Shown: positions 1 to 8,223, numbered from the stretch's first letter. The stretch is DNA of 48,404 nucleotides from JAVBLY01 sp031553035 (GCA_031553035.1 JAVBLY010000011.1:1-48404); one strand, 5' to 3'. Numbers and translations: made by a program. The notes: generated by a model from the sequence alone, not told the origin.

Positions 1-17
1 GCGGCTCATCGAAACCT

Positions 18-378
18 GGGGATGTAAGGGCTTCGACGGGGATGTGGAAGCGGGATAAGCGAGCCGTAGTTGCCAGTCTACGTTAAAAGGGCACGTTTAT
101 AAAGAAACGCTAAAAAAGAAAATACGAATTTCGCATTCGCAGCATAGTACTGCACAGCGATGTCAGCCCGGGTTTACCTGTAGAAACGGAATCTGACATA
201 AAAATACAGGAAACTCAAAGCGATCTCCCGGTAGCTTTGAGGAATTTACGGGATAGCAGATGATAAGACGTTCCAATGAAGCTTAACTGACGCGAAACAA
301 ACCAGCATTGGATGCGCTCGGAGAAAGTCCCAGTGAAAATATTTTCGGACATGGGTTCAATTCCCATCATCTCCACCA
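18..378 (+). ncRNA. ssrA: tmRNA (SsrA)
   Basis: Transfer-messenger RNA, which rescues stalled ribosomes and adds a degradation tag. The 5' end GGGGATGTAAGGGCTTCGAC at 18 is the classic tmRNA start. It pairs with CATCTCC just before ACCA (375-378) to form the acceptor stem, and a T-arm GGGTTCAATTCCC precedes it. The tag reading frame runs 109-147 (GCT to TAG) and encodes AKKENTNFAFAA. The CCA end is encoded. The tag ends -FAA rather than the more common -LAA, but keeps the small hydrophobic tail recognised by ClpXP-type proteases. It is a one-piece, non-permuted form. Confidence 0.97.
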
Positions 379-414
379 TAAAGCAGCTGATACCGTTGGT
401 ATCAGCTGCTTTAT
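378..414 (+). terminator. Hairpin terminator directly after tmRNA
   Basis: A perfect 17-bp inverted repeat (378-394 with 398-414) has a 3-nt loop GTT and begins on the last base of the encoded CCA. It is followed by TTATATTG rather than a clean U-tract, so it may act as much in 3' processing as in termination. Seen directly in the sequence. Confidence 0.75.
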
Positions 415-423
415 ATTGAAGAA

Positions 424-523
424 GGGAATTGCAAATTCCCATGTGAGACCTAACCCAATTTGCTTTTGCAAATTGCAGGTAGGTCCCCTGCCAGGAATTC
501 AGCCGCAGTCGCGGCTAGAATTC
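424..523. other. Run of small hairpins between the tmRNA end repeats
   Basis: Consecutive perfect short stems are visible: GGGAATT/AATTCCC (424-440), AATTTGC/GCAAATT, GCAGG/CCTGC, and GAATTC-GCCGC/GCGGC-GAATTC (about 494-523). No reading frame with a ribosome binding site fits. The density of hairpins suggests a structured transcript downstream of tmRNA or attachment-site-like DNA. The function is unknown. Confidence 0.4.
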
Positions 524-569
524 TACGGCCATCTCCACCATAAAGCAGCTGTATCAAAATGACGCTTAG

Positions 570-745
570 TAAAATGCAACTTTTGGAGGCGTTTTATGGA
601 CCAAAATCGGGGTTGTGTCCTATAGCATGTCTCCAAATCAGAGACTTGAGTCTGTTATTGTGCATTGATGTATAATTCCCTTAACCGAGCTGTGAAAAAG
701 TTCGCATAACCCCGATTTTGGACCAAATTTTGGGTCAATTTTTTG
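570..745 (+). repeat. Structured intergenic repeat, copy C
   Basis: A closing stem of 598-614 with 708-724 matches at 16 of 17 positions. Inside it are the family boxes: ATGCAA (574-579, upstream of the stem), TTATTGTGCAT (655-665) and TGTGAAAAA (691-699), in the same order and with similar spacing as copies A (15636-15835) and B (27641-27815). Only the boxes and the pairing are kept between copies, and the stem sequence itself differs. The strand is given as the orientation in which all three align. Confidence 0.5.
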
Positions 746-955
746 TAGAAACATTTTTTCTTTATCAGACGTATCATATCCGTTGCAGCAAAAGGCTGAA
801 ATTAGTGTTTTCTCAACTATTTATATTTTGAGACGGCTGTTTTCTTATGAAGAAGGGAATTGCAGTGACAGTACTGCTAATACGCAATTATCATGTTTCA
901 AATACTATATAATGGGTATTAAAGGCAGGTAAGGGATTAAGTAGGAAAGGGTACA

Positions 956-1033
956 ATGGAAGAATTAGACACTTTGTTAACAGATCTTCCCGATATTGCA
1001 ATAGAGGGGATCATAGAAGAACTGCTGTCATGA
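956..1033 (+). CDS. Possible 25-residue small protein
   Basis: A short ORF encodes MEELDTLLTDLPDIAIEGII and five more residues. It is acidic and amphipathic, preceded by AGGAAAGGG at a suitable distance, with a TATAAT at 908-913. I recognise no family. It could be a small regulatory peptide, a leader, or a chance ORF in an otherwise gene-free stretch. No clear -35 box accompanies the TATAAT. Confidence 0.25.
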   Translation: MEELDTLLTDLPDIAIEGIIEELLS

Positions 1034-1092
1034 AGCGGCAGCATAATATATGACCGGCCGCCAATTCGAAATCAGATATTTAGTCTGGTTTC

Positions 1093-1121
1093 TTGTTTTT
1101 TATGGGGGAGCGTATTATAAT
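1093..1121 (+). promoter_or_regulatory. Promoter of the HPt gene
   Basis: TTGTTT (1093-1098), a 17-bp spacer and TATAAT (1116-1121) lie 26 nt before the start codon. The ribosome binding site AAAAGGAG follows. Confidence 0.6.
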
Positions 1122-1147
1122 GTATATACACCAAAAGGAGAAAATAA

Positions 1148-1483
1148 ATGAGTGATAGTAAATACATTGATGTTCAGAGTGCTCTGGCTCGAGTAGGCGG
1201 GAATCAGAGTTTATATGAAAAGTTACTTGCCAAGTTTGAAGGCAGTATAGATATGACTGGGTTTGATGCGGCAATAGCATCCGGTGATTATAAAGCTGCC
1301 GGGGACATAGCACATGCTGCCAAAGGCGTGGCCGGGAATTTGTCCCTTACTGCTTTCTTTGAACAGAGCGTTGTAGTTATGGATCAGCTTAGAGAAAGTA
1401 ATTACAACGAAGAGGACGTGAAAGAATTCAAGCAAATTTTTGATGAGACAAAGAATGCCATAAATGAAATGCTTGCTGGGTGA
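1148..1483 (+). CDS. Stand-alone HPt phosphotransfer protein
   Basis: A 111-residue single-domain histidine phosphotransfer protein that should shuttle phosphate between receiver domains in the cytoplasm. The Hpt signature AHAAKGVAGNLSL contains the probable phospho-accepting His56, followed by the conserved Lys, Gly and Asn. The predicted four-helix length matches the family. The start is fixed by AAAAGGAG 7 nt upstream and a consensus-like promoter. It converges on the HD-GYP response regulator across a shared terminator. The only hybrid kinase in the window (38153-40291) has two receivers and no HPt, so this protein is a candidate partner. That link is inference. Confidence 0.85.
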   Translation: MSDSKYIDVQSALARVGGNQSLYEKLLAKFEGSIDMTGFDAAIASGDYKAAGDIAHAAKGVAGNLSLTAFFEQSVVVMDQLRESNYNEEDVKEFKQIFDETKNAINEMLAG

Positions 1484-1518
1484 TTTTTTTGGCATTGCCC
1501 GATATTATCAATACTAAA

Positions 1519-1543
1519 AAAGCCATGCGATCTGCATGGCTTT
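1519..1543. terminator. Bidirectional terminator between HPt and HD-GYP genes
   Basis: AAAGCCATGC and GCATGGCTTT form a perfect 10-bp stem with a 5-nt loop. T-runs follow on the + strand and A-runs precede it (T-runs on the - strand), so it serves the convergent genes on both sides. Confidence 0.85.
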
Positions 1544-1565
1544 GCATTTTCGTTTTAAATTATTG

Positions 1566-2663
1566 TCAGCCTGATATCATCGTTTCTTCATCACTTCCGT
1601 CGGAGATGGACTCTGCAAGAAGTCTAAGATCGTTTTGGATATTACTCAGACATTGAAGGATCTTAGGATTAAACTCACCACATTCGCCATCCATGATCAT
1701 CTGGATGGCTTTATCATGTGCAAAGGCATCCTTATAAACTCTCTTGCTTGTAAGAGCATCATAGACGTCAACTATTGATGCTGCTTGTGCCCATATTGGG
1801 ATCTCTTCGCCAACAAGACCGTCCGGGTAACCTTTACCGTCCCATCTTTCATGATGATACCTGCATATGTCATAACAATACTGATAATATTCTCTGTCAT
1901 GAAAATAATCCAGACTTTCGAGGATCTCGCAGCCTCTTGTAGTATGAGTTTTCATTATCTCGAATTCTTCTTCGGTAAGCTTTCCCGGTTTTAAAAGGAC
2001 TGAGTCGGGAATAGCAATCTTCCCTACATCATGAAGAGCGGATGCCATTGAAATAATGTCAATTTCTTCACTGGTGAACGGATAATCGTTCTGAATATTC
2101 TTTAATATCAATTTGAGAAGCAGACGGATCCGTTTGATATGCTTGCCGGATTCAACATTTCGAAACTCAACGGTTGCACTTAAAGTATCAATGAGAGAAT
2201 AATTCATCTCCTTGATACGGCCTTCCTGCTCGATGAGCTCGTTTTTTTGCTCTATCAGTTTCTCTTCAAGGTGATTTTTATAGGAATACAGGTCTATGAC
2301 GTTGTTGACACGCCTGTTTACTATTTCTGAATTGAATGGTTTTTTGACAAAATCGGAAACGCCCAAAGCATAAGCCTGAAGCGCCATTTCATCGTCATCT
2401 TCACTTGTTATCAGAATTACTGGTACATTTTTGATGAGGCCGCTTTCATTCATCTGTTTCAGGACTTCAAATCCGTCTACCACCGGCATCACAAGATCCA
2501 GTAAAACAACAGAGAGTTCTTCGCTGTTATTAGCTATAATATCCAAGGCAAGGGCACCGTTAGCCGCTTCCATAATTTCAAACTTGTCGTTGAAAAGCTC
2601 GTTTAAGATCATTCGGTTGATGTCAATGTCATCAACAACCAAGATTTTTTTTCTATCTTTCAA
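1566..2663 (-). CDS. Response regulator with HD-GYP domain (probable c-di-GMP phosphodiesterase)
   Basis: A receiver domain (residues about 5-120, phosphoacceptor Asp56 in LLDLVMP, conserved Lys in KKPF) is joined by a short coiled coil to an HD-GYP domain. The HD motif is ALHDVGKIAIPD and the GYP motif is HHERWDGKGYPDG. The family (RpfG-like) hydrolyses cyclic di-GMP. I place the start at a TTG (2663) because AAGGGG lies 8 nt upstream, although the frame is open to 2684. It lies just downstream of pilT on the same strand but has its own strong promoter. Control of pilus activity through c-di-GMP is plausible from the location only. Confidence 0.88.
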   Translation of the reverse strand: MKDRKKILVVDDIDINRMILNELFNDKFEIMEAANGALALDIIANNSEELSVVLLDLVMPVVDGFEVLKQMNESGLIKNVPVILITSEDDDEMALQAYALGVSDFVKKPFNSEIVNRRVNNVIDLYSYKNHLEEKLIEQKNELIEQEGRIKEMNYSLIDTLSATVEFRNVESGKHIKRIRLLLKLILKNIQNDYPFTSEEIDIISMASALHDVGKIAIPDSVLLKPGKLTEEEFEIMKTHTTRGCEILESLDYFHDREYYQYCYDICRYHHERWDGKGYPDGLVGEEIPIWAQAASIVDVYDALTSKRVYKDAFAHDKAIQMIMDGECGEFNPKILQCLSNIQNDLRLLAESISDGSDEETMISG

Positions 2664-2722
2664 GATGTTTTCCCCTTCGTACAATATCTAAATGCACACC
2701 AATTTATCACAAGTCACTTTTC

Positions 2723-2769
2723 ATTATATGGTTTCAGTCGAGGATTGTCAATGAAAGTAGGCGACAATC
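2723..2769 (-). promoter_or_regulatory. Consensus promoter with overlapping inverted repeat, HD-GYP gene
   Basis: On the minus strand, TTGACA (2746-2751), a 17-bp spacer and TATAAT (2723-2728) form a near-perfect sigma-A-type promoter. GATTGTC (2743-2749) and GACAATC (2763-2769) form a 7-bp inverted repeat overlapping the -35 box, a good operator candidate. Confidence 0.75.
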
Positions 2770-2862
2770 GTTACAATATTTGTCCGAAAATCGAAAAATG
2801 TTTTTATTCACAAAATAAGGCGGGGATCATTGCCTACAATCCACCAAAATTCGTTTTTCTAA

Positions 2863-3936
2863 CTAAAGTCCCAGATACTGATTTAACTCGTGTTTATTGT
2901 TAACGCTTTTTTCTGCGACTTCTCTGGTTATCATACCTTTTCTGACCAGTTCTGCAAGGTCAGCCGCAAGAGTATGCATTCCCAGCTGGGCGTTTGACTG
3001 CATTGTGCTGCCAAGCTGATGATATTTGCCCTCTCTGATCAAATTCAGAACGGCATCCGTTCCGATGAGTATTTCCGTAGCTACTGTTCTGCCACTGTTG
3101 TCGGCAAGGGGCAGCAAGGTTTGAGTTACTACACCTCTTAACACTCCGGATAACTGAGACCTTATCATTCCCTGGCTGTGAGAGGGATAGACATCGACTA
3201 TACGGTCAAGTGTCTGTGCCGCACCGGTTGTATGCAGGGTGGAAAAAACAAGGTGTCCGGTTTCAGCTGCTGTTACTGCTGCCGAGATAGTTTCGTAGTC
3301 ACGCATTTCGCCGACCAGTATAACGTCGGGATCTTCTCTCATGGCAGATCTTAATGCGTCGGAAAAAGAACCAACGTCTCTGTGCAGTTCTCTTTGGTGG
3401 ACCAGACAGTTTTTGTGCTTATGTACATACTCAATAGGATCTTCTATTGTGATTATATGTGCTTTTCTGTGTATGTTGATATAATCGATCATGGCTGCCA
3501 GTGTGGTCGACTTACCGGATCCTGTAGGACCGGTGACCAGTACTATTCCTCTTGGCTGCTCGGCAAGTTTTCTTATTGCTTCTGGAAGTCTCAAATCTTC
3601 CAAAGATGGTATGTCATTTCTGAGAACTCTTATTGCCGCAGCAAGTTCGTTCTGCTGACGGTATACGTTGCATCTGTACCTCTGCTCGTTGTCTCCTTCA
3701 AAGCTGAAATCAAGGTCATTGCCCATGCTCAGCTCTTCTTCCTGCAGCGGATTAAGAAGAGAAAGAATAAGTTTTTTATAATCATCCTTGGTCCCTCTGA
3801 AGGGTCCTATGGTCAATTCTCCAAGCCTTCTGAAAGTAGGAGGCTGAGCCGAAGTAATGTGCAAGTCGGAGCAGTCGTTTTCTCTTGCAAAATTGAGCAT
3901 TGCTTCTATGTTTAACGGCATACTACCTGTTTCCAT
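2863..3936 (-). CDS. pilT: Type IV pilus retraction ATPase PilT
   Basis: A 357-residue hexameric secretion ATPase that powers pilus retraction at the inner face of the membrane. Walker A is GPTGSGKST (residues 136-144) and Walker B is DVILVGE (204-210), with the Asp box (ITIEDPIEY) and His box (STLHTTGA). The C-terminal NLIREGK resembles the AIRNLIRE retraction motif of PilT. The length is normal for PilT and it lacks the PilB N-terminal MshEN domain. AAGGAG precedes the ATG. It is the last gene of the T4P cluster, 32 bp after pilB, so active retraction (twitching or DNA uptake) is expected. Confidence 0.93.
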   Translation of the reverse strand: METGSMPLNIEAMLNFARENDCSDLHITSAQPPTFRRLGELTIGPFRGTKDDYKKLILSLLNPLQEEELSMGNDLDFSFEGDNEQRYRCNVYRQQNELAAAIRVLRNDIPSLEDLRLPEAIRKLAEQPRGIVLVTGPTGSGKSTTLAAMIDYINIHRKAHIITIEDPIEYVHKHKNCLVHQRELHRDVGSFSDALRSAMREDPDVILVGEMRDYETISAAVTAAETGHLVFSTLHTTGAAQTLDRIVDVYPSHSQGMIRSQLSGVLRGVVTQTLLPLADNSGRTVATEILIGTDAVLNLIREGKYHQLGSTMQSNAQLGMHTLAADLAELVRKGMITREVAEKSVNNKHELNQYLGL

Positions 3937-3968
3937 TTGTTTCTCCTTTTTACTTTATAATATCAGGA

Positions 3969-5666
3969 CTAATCTACGGTTTCTCCGATTTTGAGGAATT
4001 CTTCGTAACTGGTTATTCCGCTGGTTACCAGTGCTCTTGCACGCTCTCTTAACGTTACCATGTGTTTTTCCTTACGGGCATATTCGTAAAGCTTTGACAT
4101 TGGAGTGCTTTCAGCGATCATCCTCTGCATTTTTTTATCTACTGTAATGACTTCATGAACGGCGGTACGGCCTTTGTACCCGGTATTGTTGCATACATGA
4201 CAGCCCGTTCCTTTCTTAATTACGGGAACATCTTCCTTGGTAAGCCCCATGGTGGCAAGCTCTATTTCGCTTGGTTCATATTCTTCTTCACAGTTTGTAC
4301 AAATCTTTCTCATGAGCCGTTGAGCGACCAATCCAACTATGGAGTTTCCTACGAGATAAGGGGGAACACCCATATCCTCAAGTCTGACGATAGATGTCAG
4401 AGCATCGTTGGTATGAAGTGTAGAAAGAACCAAGTGGCCTGTGATAGCGGCACTTACCGAAATGGAAGCAGTTTCTGCGTCTCTTGTTTCACCGACCATG
4501 ATAATATCCGGATCCTGCCTCATAAGCGCACGTAGACCGCTGTCAAATGTGAGACCGGCCTGAACATTTACCTGCATCTGATTGATGCCCTCAAGGTTAC
4601 GTTCAACCGGATCTTCGATTGATGAAATGTTGATCTGATTATTCACGAATCTTTCCAGCGCCATATACATGGTTGTGGTCTTACCTGACCCGGTTGGACC
4701 TGTGATGTAAACGATCCCATTTGGATGGGCCAGTATCTCCAGGAATTTGTTATAATCTTCATCGATCATGCCGAAGTGTCCGGCATGGTCGATCTTCGCA
4801 TTGGTCGAAAGGAATCGGAGTACCGCTTTTTCTCCGTAAACGGTTGGTACCACGTTGATACGTACATTGAGATCCATTCCTTCTATGTTTACTCTGAAGT
4901 GTCCGTCCTGAGGCTTTCTCTTTTCCGCTATATCCAGATTGCTCATGATCTTGAGCCTGACGATCAGCGCCGGATGTACATTCTTCGGGATCTCTGCATA
5001 ATCTATCAGCGCACCGTCCACCCTCATACGGACTTTGCTCTTTTTATCGAACGGCTCAAAGTGAAGGTCACTGGCGCCGTTGTTATATCCTCTCATCATG
5101 AGGCTGTTCAGAAGATTGACCACAGGAGTGGCATCGTCGCCCATTTCTACTGTGTTGATTTCATCGATCTGTGGAAGGAGATCCTGAAGACCTGAATTGG
5201 CGTTCTTGACTGCTGCCGTGGCATCGACTTCAGTGTAATAATGACCGATATTAGTTAGGATGTCATCTTTTTCACCTATGATAAGGTTGGTTTGCATGCC
5301 TGAAACTTGTTGTATTTCTTCTATTCCATAAAAATTCAGGGGATCGTTTATTACTATATCCAGTCTGTCATCCGTGAATCCCACGGCGATGGCAATGTTT
5401 TTTTCTGCCAGTGCTCTTGGGATCTTGCCTACGGCTTCGATATCTATTGGTCTGCTCTCGAGCTTGATGGTGGGGATCCCAAGTTTATGCGAGAGAGCCT
5501 CCTGTACTTCTTTTTCCGTTACATAGCCAAGTTCGATTACAGCCTGACCCAGTCTTATGTTATTCTGCTTCTGGAAGGCGAGGGCTTTCTGAAGCTGCTC
5601 ATCATTCAAATAGCCATATTCCTTCAGCAGTTCGCCTATCAGGATCTTTTTCTTTTGTTCTGCCAT
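3969..5666 (-). CDS. pilB: Type IV pilus assembly ATPase PilB
   Basis: A 565-residue extension ATPase. An N-terminal MshEN/GSPII_E-N domain (residues about 1-145) precedes the AAA-type motor. Walker A is GPTGSGKTT (323-331) and Walker B is DPDIIMVGE. A zinc-binding tetracysteine (Cys456, Cys459, Cys489, Cys492) is typical of PilB/GspE. MshEN domains in this family often bind c-di-GMP, which would fit the nearby HD-GYP regulator, but binding cannot be read from sequence alone. It follows the minor prepilin gene and precedes pilT on the same strand. Confidence 0.94.
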   Translation of the reverse strand: MAEQKKKILIGELLKEYGYLNDEQLQKALAFQKQNNIRLGQAVIELGYVTEKEVQEALSHKLGIPTIKLESRPIDIEAVGKIPRALAEKNIAIAVGFTDDRLDIVINDPLNFYGIEEIQQVSGMQTNLIIGEKDDILTNIGHYYTEVDATAAVKNANSGLQDLLPQIDEINTVEMGDDATPVVNLLNSLMMRGYNNGASDLHFEPFDKKSKVRMRVDGALIDYAEIPKNVHPALIVRLKIMSNLDIAEKRKPQDGHFRVNIEGMDLNVRINVVPTVYGEKAVLRFLSTNAKIDHAGHFGMIDEDYNKFLEILAHPNGIVYITGPTGSGKTTTMYMALERFVNNQINISSIEDPVERNLEGINQMQVNVQAGLTFDSGLRALMRQDPDIIMVGETRDAETASISVSAAITGHLVLSTLHTNDALTSIVRLEDMGVPPYLVGNSIVGLVAQRLMRKICTNCEEEYEPSEIELATMGLTKEDVPVIKKGTGCHVCNNTGYKGRTAVHEVITVDKKMQRMIAESTPMSKLYEYARKEKHMVTLRERARALVTSGITSYEEFLKIGETVD

Positions 5667-5745
5667 TTATCTAACCTCTTCTTTTTCATTGTCATACTAC
5701 TACAAAATTATTTTATTTGAACTGAAAAAAAGTGGAAAAATGAGG

Positions 5746-6384
5746 CTATTCCACAGGGGTATATATCACAGCCATCGTGTTCGTCCATTCGAAGCTTTCT
5801 CCGGGACCGGGCAAAATGCCAAGCGGATCCCCGCTTGTATCATTTGGAATATTCATAAGCTGTACAGATGTGGATCTGTTAAAACCAACATCATTGTCAT
5901 TATAAACATCTACAGTGATGGTCAGTGCAAATGGGAGATCTTCTCCCGGGTTACTGAGGACATAAGACAGTCCCACAGTTCGTCCGGAATAGAAACCTTC
6001 ACCCGGGAATACATCAGTGACCTTATTATCTCCCGGCCTTTTTATATATAGTTTGCCGGGTCCGTTGGCATTTAAGTCAGGGCTTGTAAAAATCGCACCA
6101 TAACTGGTTTCAACTTCGTCTGGACCCAATGTTCCGTTAAAGTCCATCCCTTCGATATAGGTAGAATATTGTAGCTGATCTCGCACGATATCAAGCACCG
6201 AATCTCCGATCTGTTTGTTCAAATTTCTGGCGGCAGTATCCTGATACAAGTTGAGCCCGGAAATAATAAGCGCACCCGTAGATGCAATGAGAATGCCCGC
6301 AATGATAAAGGTTATCACGGTTTCTATCAGGGTCATCCCTTTTTTGTTTTTTAAAATCTTGATAGTGCGTGATTTTATTTCCAT
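5746..6384 (-). CDS. Minor prepilin (class III signal)
   Basis: A type IV prepilin-like protein of about 212 residues. A basic leader ends KNKKG before MTLIE, giving a G/M cleavage site for prepilin peptidase and the conserved Glu at mature position 5, followed by a hydrophobic helix. The C-terminal domain has no family I can name. The start is ATG at 6384, and a GTG at 6387 overlapping the previous stop is also possible. It overlaps the preceding prepilin gene, implying translational coupling. The role is probably a minor pilin in assembly or priming. Confidence 0.82.
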   Translation of the reverse strand: MEIKSRTIKILKNKKGMTLIETVITFIIAGILIASTGALIISGLNLYQDTAARNLNKQIGDSVLDIVRDQLQYSTYIEGMDFNGTLGPDEVETSYGAIFTSPDLNANGPGKLYIKRPGDNKVTDVFPGEGFYSGRTVGLSYVLSNPGEDLPFALTITVDVYNDNDVGFNRSTSVQLMNIPNDTSGDPLGILPGPGESFEWTNTMAVIYTPVE

Positions 6385-6386
6385 CA

Positions 6387-6722
6387 CTAATCCTTCTTGG
6401 TTTCGAATACGCGGAATGTAAGGTTCTTGCCGTTCTCATTTTTTGTGTACTCTTTGACGTTTCCCTCTATGGTTATGGACCCGTCTGATGTGGTCAGGGA
6501 AGTGTCAGATTGTATAGTAGAATTTGAACTGGTTGCGATTTGGCTCTCCAGTTTCTGATCTATATTGTCTATTTTATTTCCCTCAAGCGATATCATTCCC
6601 ATAGTTCTGAATCCGACGATGATAACGCCGGCTATAATAGCAACTATAGCAAAAGATACAACTACCTCTATCAATGTCATCCCTCTTTTATTATGAAGTT
6701 TTGCGAGTATTTTTTTAATCAT
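6387..6722 (-). CDS. Minor prepilin (short)
   Basis: A 111-residue prepilin. Its leader ends HNKRG before MTLIE, with Glu at mature position 5, then a hydrophobic helix and a small Ser/Thr-rich beta-type domain. AAGGAAATATC precedes the ATG. Size and position beside a GspK/PilX-like protein resemble GspH/I or FimT-type minor pilins that form the pilus tip complex. The exact subclass cannot be set by eye. Confidence 0.8.
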   Translation of the reverse strand: MIKKILAKLHNKRGMTLIEVVVSFAIVAIIAGVIIVGFRTMGMISLEGNKIDNIDQKLESQIATSSNSTIQSDTSLTTSDGSITIEGNVKEYTKNENGKNLTFRVFETKKD

Positions 6723-6759
6723 GATATTTCCTTTGTGTTCTTAAATCCTCGATTCGACC

Positions 6760-8106
6760 TTAGCTGCCTGTGTATGAACCGATGCTCCATGCGCTTATAG
6801 TTGTGGTGGTGCCGGGCGTTCCTCCTCCTGGAGTTCCCTGAGTAATTACAGAACTGGGTATTTGAGGTAAGTTGTGTTTACATATCGCATCTTTGCTACT
6901 GGTACAATATGCGGGACCTGCATAATTTACTAGTGTACCGGTTTTGGTATAGTCTAAATCTTTTATGTGAACATGACCAGGATATGTCATTCTGGAGAAA
7001 TTGAAAGAAGCCAGGTTGGGCATTGGATCATCGGGATCTGATGAGTCTGCAAAAAATATTCCAGATTTCTCCGGGTTATAAGTTGCCGCAGGAAAATTCA
7101 CCGCCCCATTTACGTTGATAGTTGATCGAATTGTCCCTTTATAAACTACAATGCCACCATTTATTCTGGTGTTATTTAGTATTAAAGTTCCACCGGGATA
7201 CACAAATATATGTCCGGTTACCGTGCCGGTATTATTTATTTGGATGGATCCATTGTTTACGACATAGATATTCCCGGTGATCACTGTGTTATTATTAATT
7301 TCAGCTTTACCACCATTAATTAGAATATCTCCATTAATAACAGCATTGCTGTTCTGAACGTTAAAGGTGCCGATAACATTAAGTGCGATAGAAGAATCTC
7401 CGCCTTTTGTTAAATTGTGTCCAGAAGAATGAATGTTGAAAGTAGTATCTTTTGGAATGAGGACATATCCATTTATATCGGAATTACCCTTTGCATTTAC
7501 TGTGCCGCTTATTGAGATATTGCCGTTAATACTGTTATTGAAATCCCTGGACAATGTACTATCTATTTTTTCAGGAACATTAAAGATTGGGTAGGCCACC
7601 CAGCCACCAGGTTCTCCAGGCTCGCCGCTAGTCGTCTCCGATTTGGTTGTATTCTTCATTGTTACGCTGACAGTCGAACTTTCACCTTGATACTCAGCTT
7701 TAGAAGAAATCAAGATGTCACCGTCATTATTCATTGTGAACGTTGTGATGCATGTTCCCATGTCTCCAGAATCAATATTCACATTCTTTGTTAGGGTCCC
7801 TGCTGTTCTAAGGCTGTTGATAAATGTCTGCTGTGCACTGCTTTCTTCAGGTTCGGTGCCAACAGCACCGCCGCTTGTCGTTGTTATGGTAGTTCCCTGA
7901 AGCCATTCGGCCATAGCTTTCGTGGCTGAATAAGCGGTGTAATATGATTGTTTCTCATAGTGCTGGTCGATAGATCTCTTTGAATAGGCCTGTGCAATCG
8001 CAAGACCGGCTGTGATCAATATCCCCAGTACAAGCATAAGAATCAACACCCAGATGAGTGTTGAGCCTCTATTATTTCTAACTATATCTACTATGTTCAT
8101 ATTCAT
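6760..8106 (-). CDS. Large GspK/PilX-like tip pilin with Asn/Gly-rich repeat domain
   Basis: About 448 residues. The N-terminus NNRG before STLIW, followed by a 25-residue hydrophobic segment, looks like a prepilin signal, but mature position 5 is Trp instead of Glu. This is typical of GspK/PilX-type subunits capping the tip. Residues about 190-330 are dense in short repeats of the type INGNISISG, INGDILINGG and ITGNIYVVNNG, suggesting a beta-solenoid. The C-terminal part carries three Cys and a Gly/Thr-rich tail. I choose the ATG at 8106 (the frame is open to 8166) because the upstream residues do not fit a leader. The ribosome binding site is weak. An adhesin role is inferred. Confidence 0.7.
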   Translation of the reverse strand: MNMNIVDIVRNNRGSTLIWVLILMLVLGILITAGLAIAQAYSKRSIDQHYEKQSYYTAYSATKAMAEWLQGTTITTTSGGAVGTEPEESSAQQTFINSLRTAGTLTKNVNIDSGDMGTCITTFTMNNDGDILISSKAEYQGESSTVSVTMKNTTKSETTSGEPGEPGGWVAYPIFNVPEKIDSTLSRDFNNSINGNISISGTVNAKGNSDINGYVLIPKDTTFNIHSSGHNLTKGGDSSIALNVIGTFNVQNSNAVINGDILINGGKAEINNNTVITGNIYVVNNGSIQINNTGTVTGHIFVYPGGTLILNNTRINGGIVVYKGTIRSTINVNGAVNFPAATYNPEKSGIFFADSSDPDDPMPNLASFNFSRMTYPGHVHIKDLDYTKTGTLVNYAGPAYCTSSKDAICKHNLPQIPSSVITQGTPGGGTPGTTTTISAWSIGSYTGS

Positions 8107-8223
8107 ATAAAATTCTTTCTTATTTCCAATCAAACTGATTATACATACGTAATAAATACCCGACATTGCGCCGATTAATCAGAACATAGGTACAGAGATG
8201 CAGACAGCCTAAGCCATCAAGTT

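Larger units (their letters stand above)
368..551 (+). repeat. Direct repeat of tmRNA 3' end (possible att-site scar)
   Basis: The last 11 bases of tmRNA plus the next 11 bases (368-389, 22 nt) are repeated exactly at 530-551. The copies are 162 bp apart, and the second copy has lost the right arm of the terminator hairpin. tmRNA 3' ends are well-known integrase attachment sites, so an attL/attR pair left by a decayed or deleted element is a reasonable reading. No integrase gene is visible here. Confidence 0.6.
417..864 (+). repeat. 17-bp direct repeat flanking about 430 bp
   Basis: TGAAGAAGGGAATTGCA occurs at 417-433 and again at 848-864. Weaker similarity extends about 12 nt upstream of both copies (GCTG, then TTT). 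The repeat brackets the tmRNA-end duplicate and structured element C, which points to an old insertion or segmental duplication. Confidence 0.55.

Noticed and set aside
308..562. An 84-codon frame overlapping tmRNA
   Set aside because: It starts inside the tmRNA gene and covers the duplicated tmRNA end. No ribosome binding site or family match.
2743..2860. A possible fourth copy of the structured repeat (ATTTGTCCGAAAATCG segment)
   Set aside because: Only the segment before the stem resembles copy A. The internal TTATTGT and ATGTGAAA boxes and the closing stem are missing, so similarity may be chance in A/T-rich DNA.
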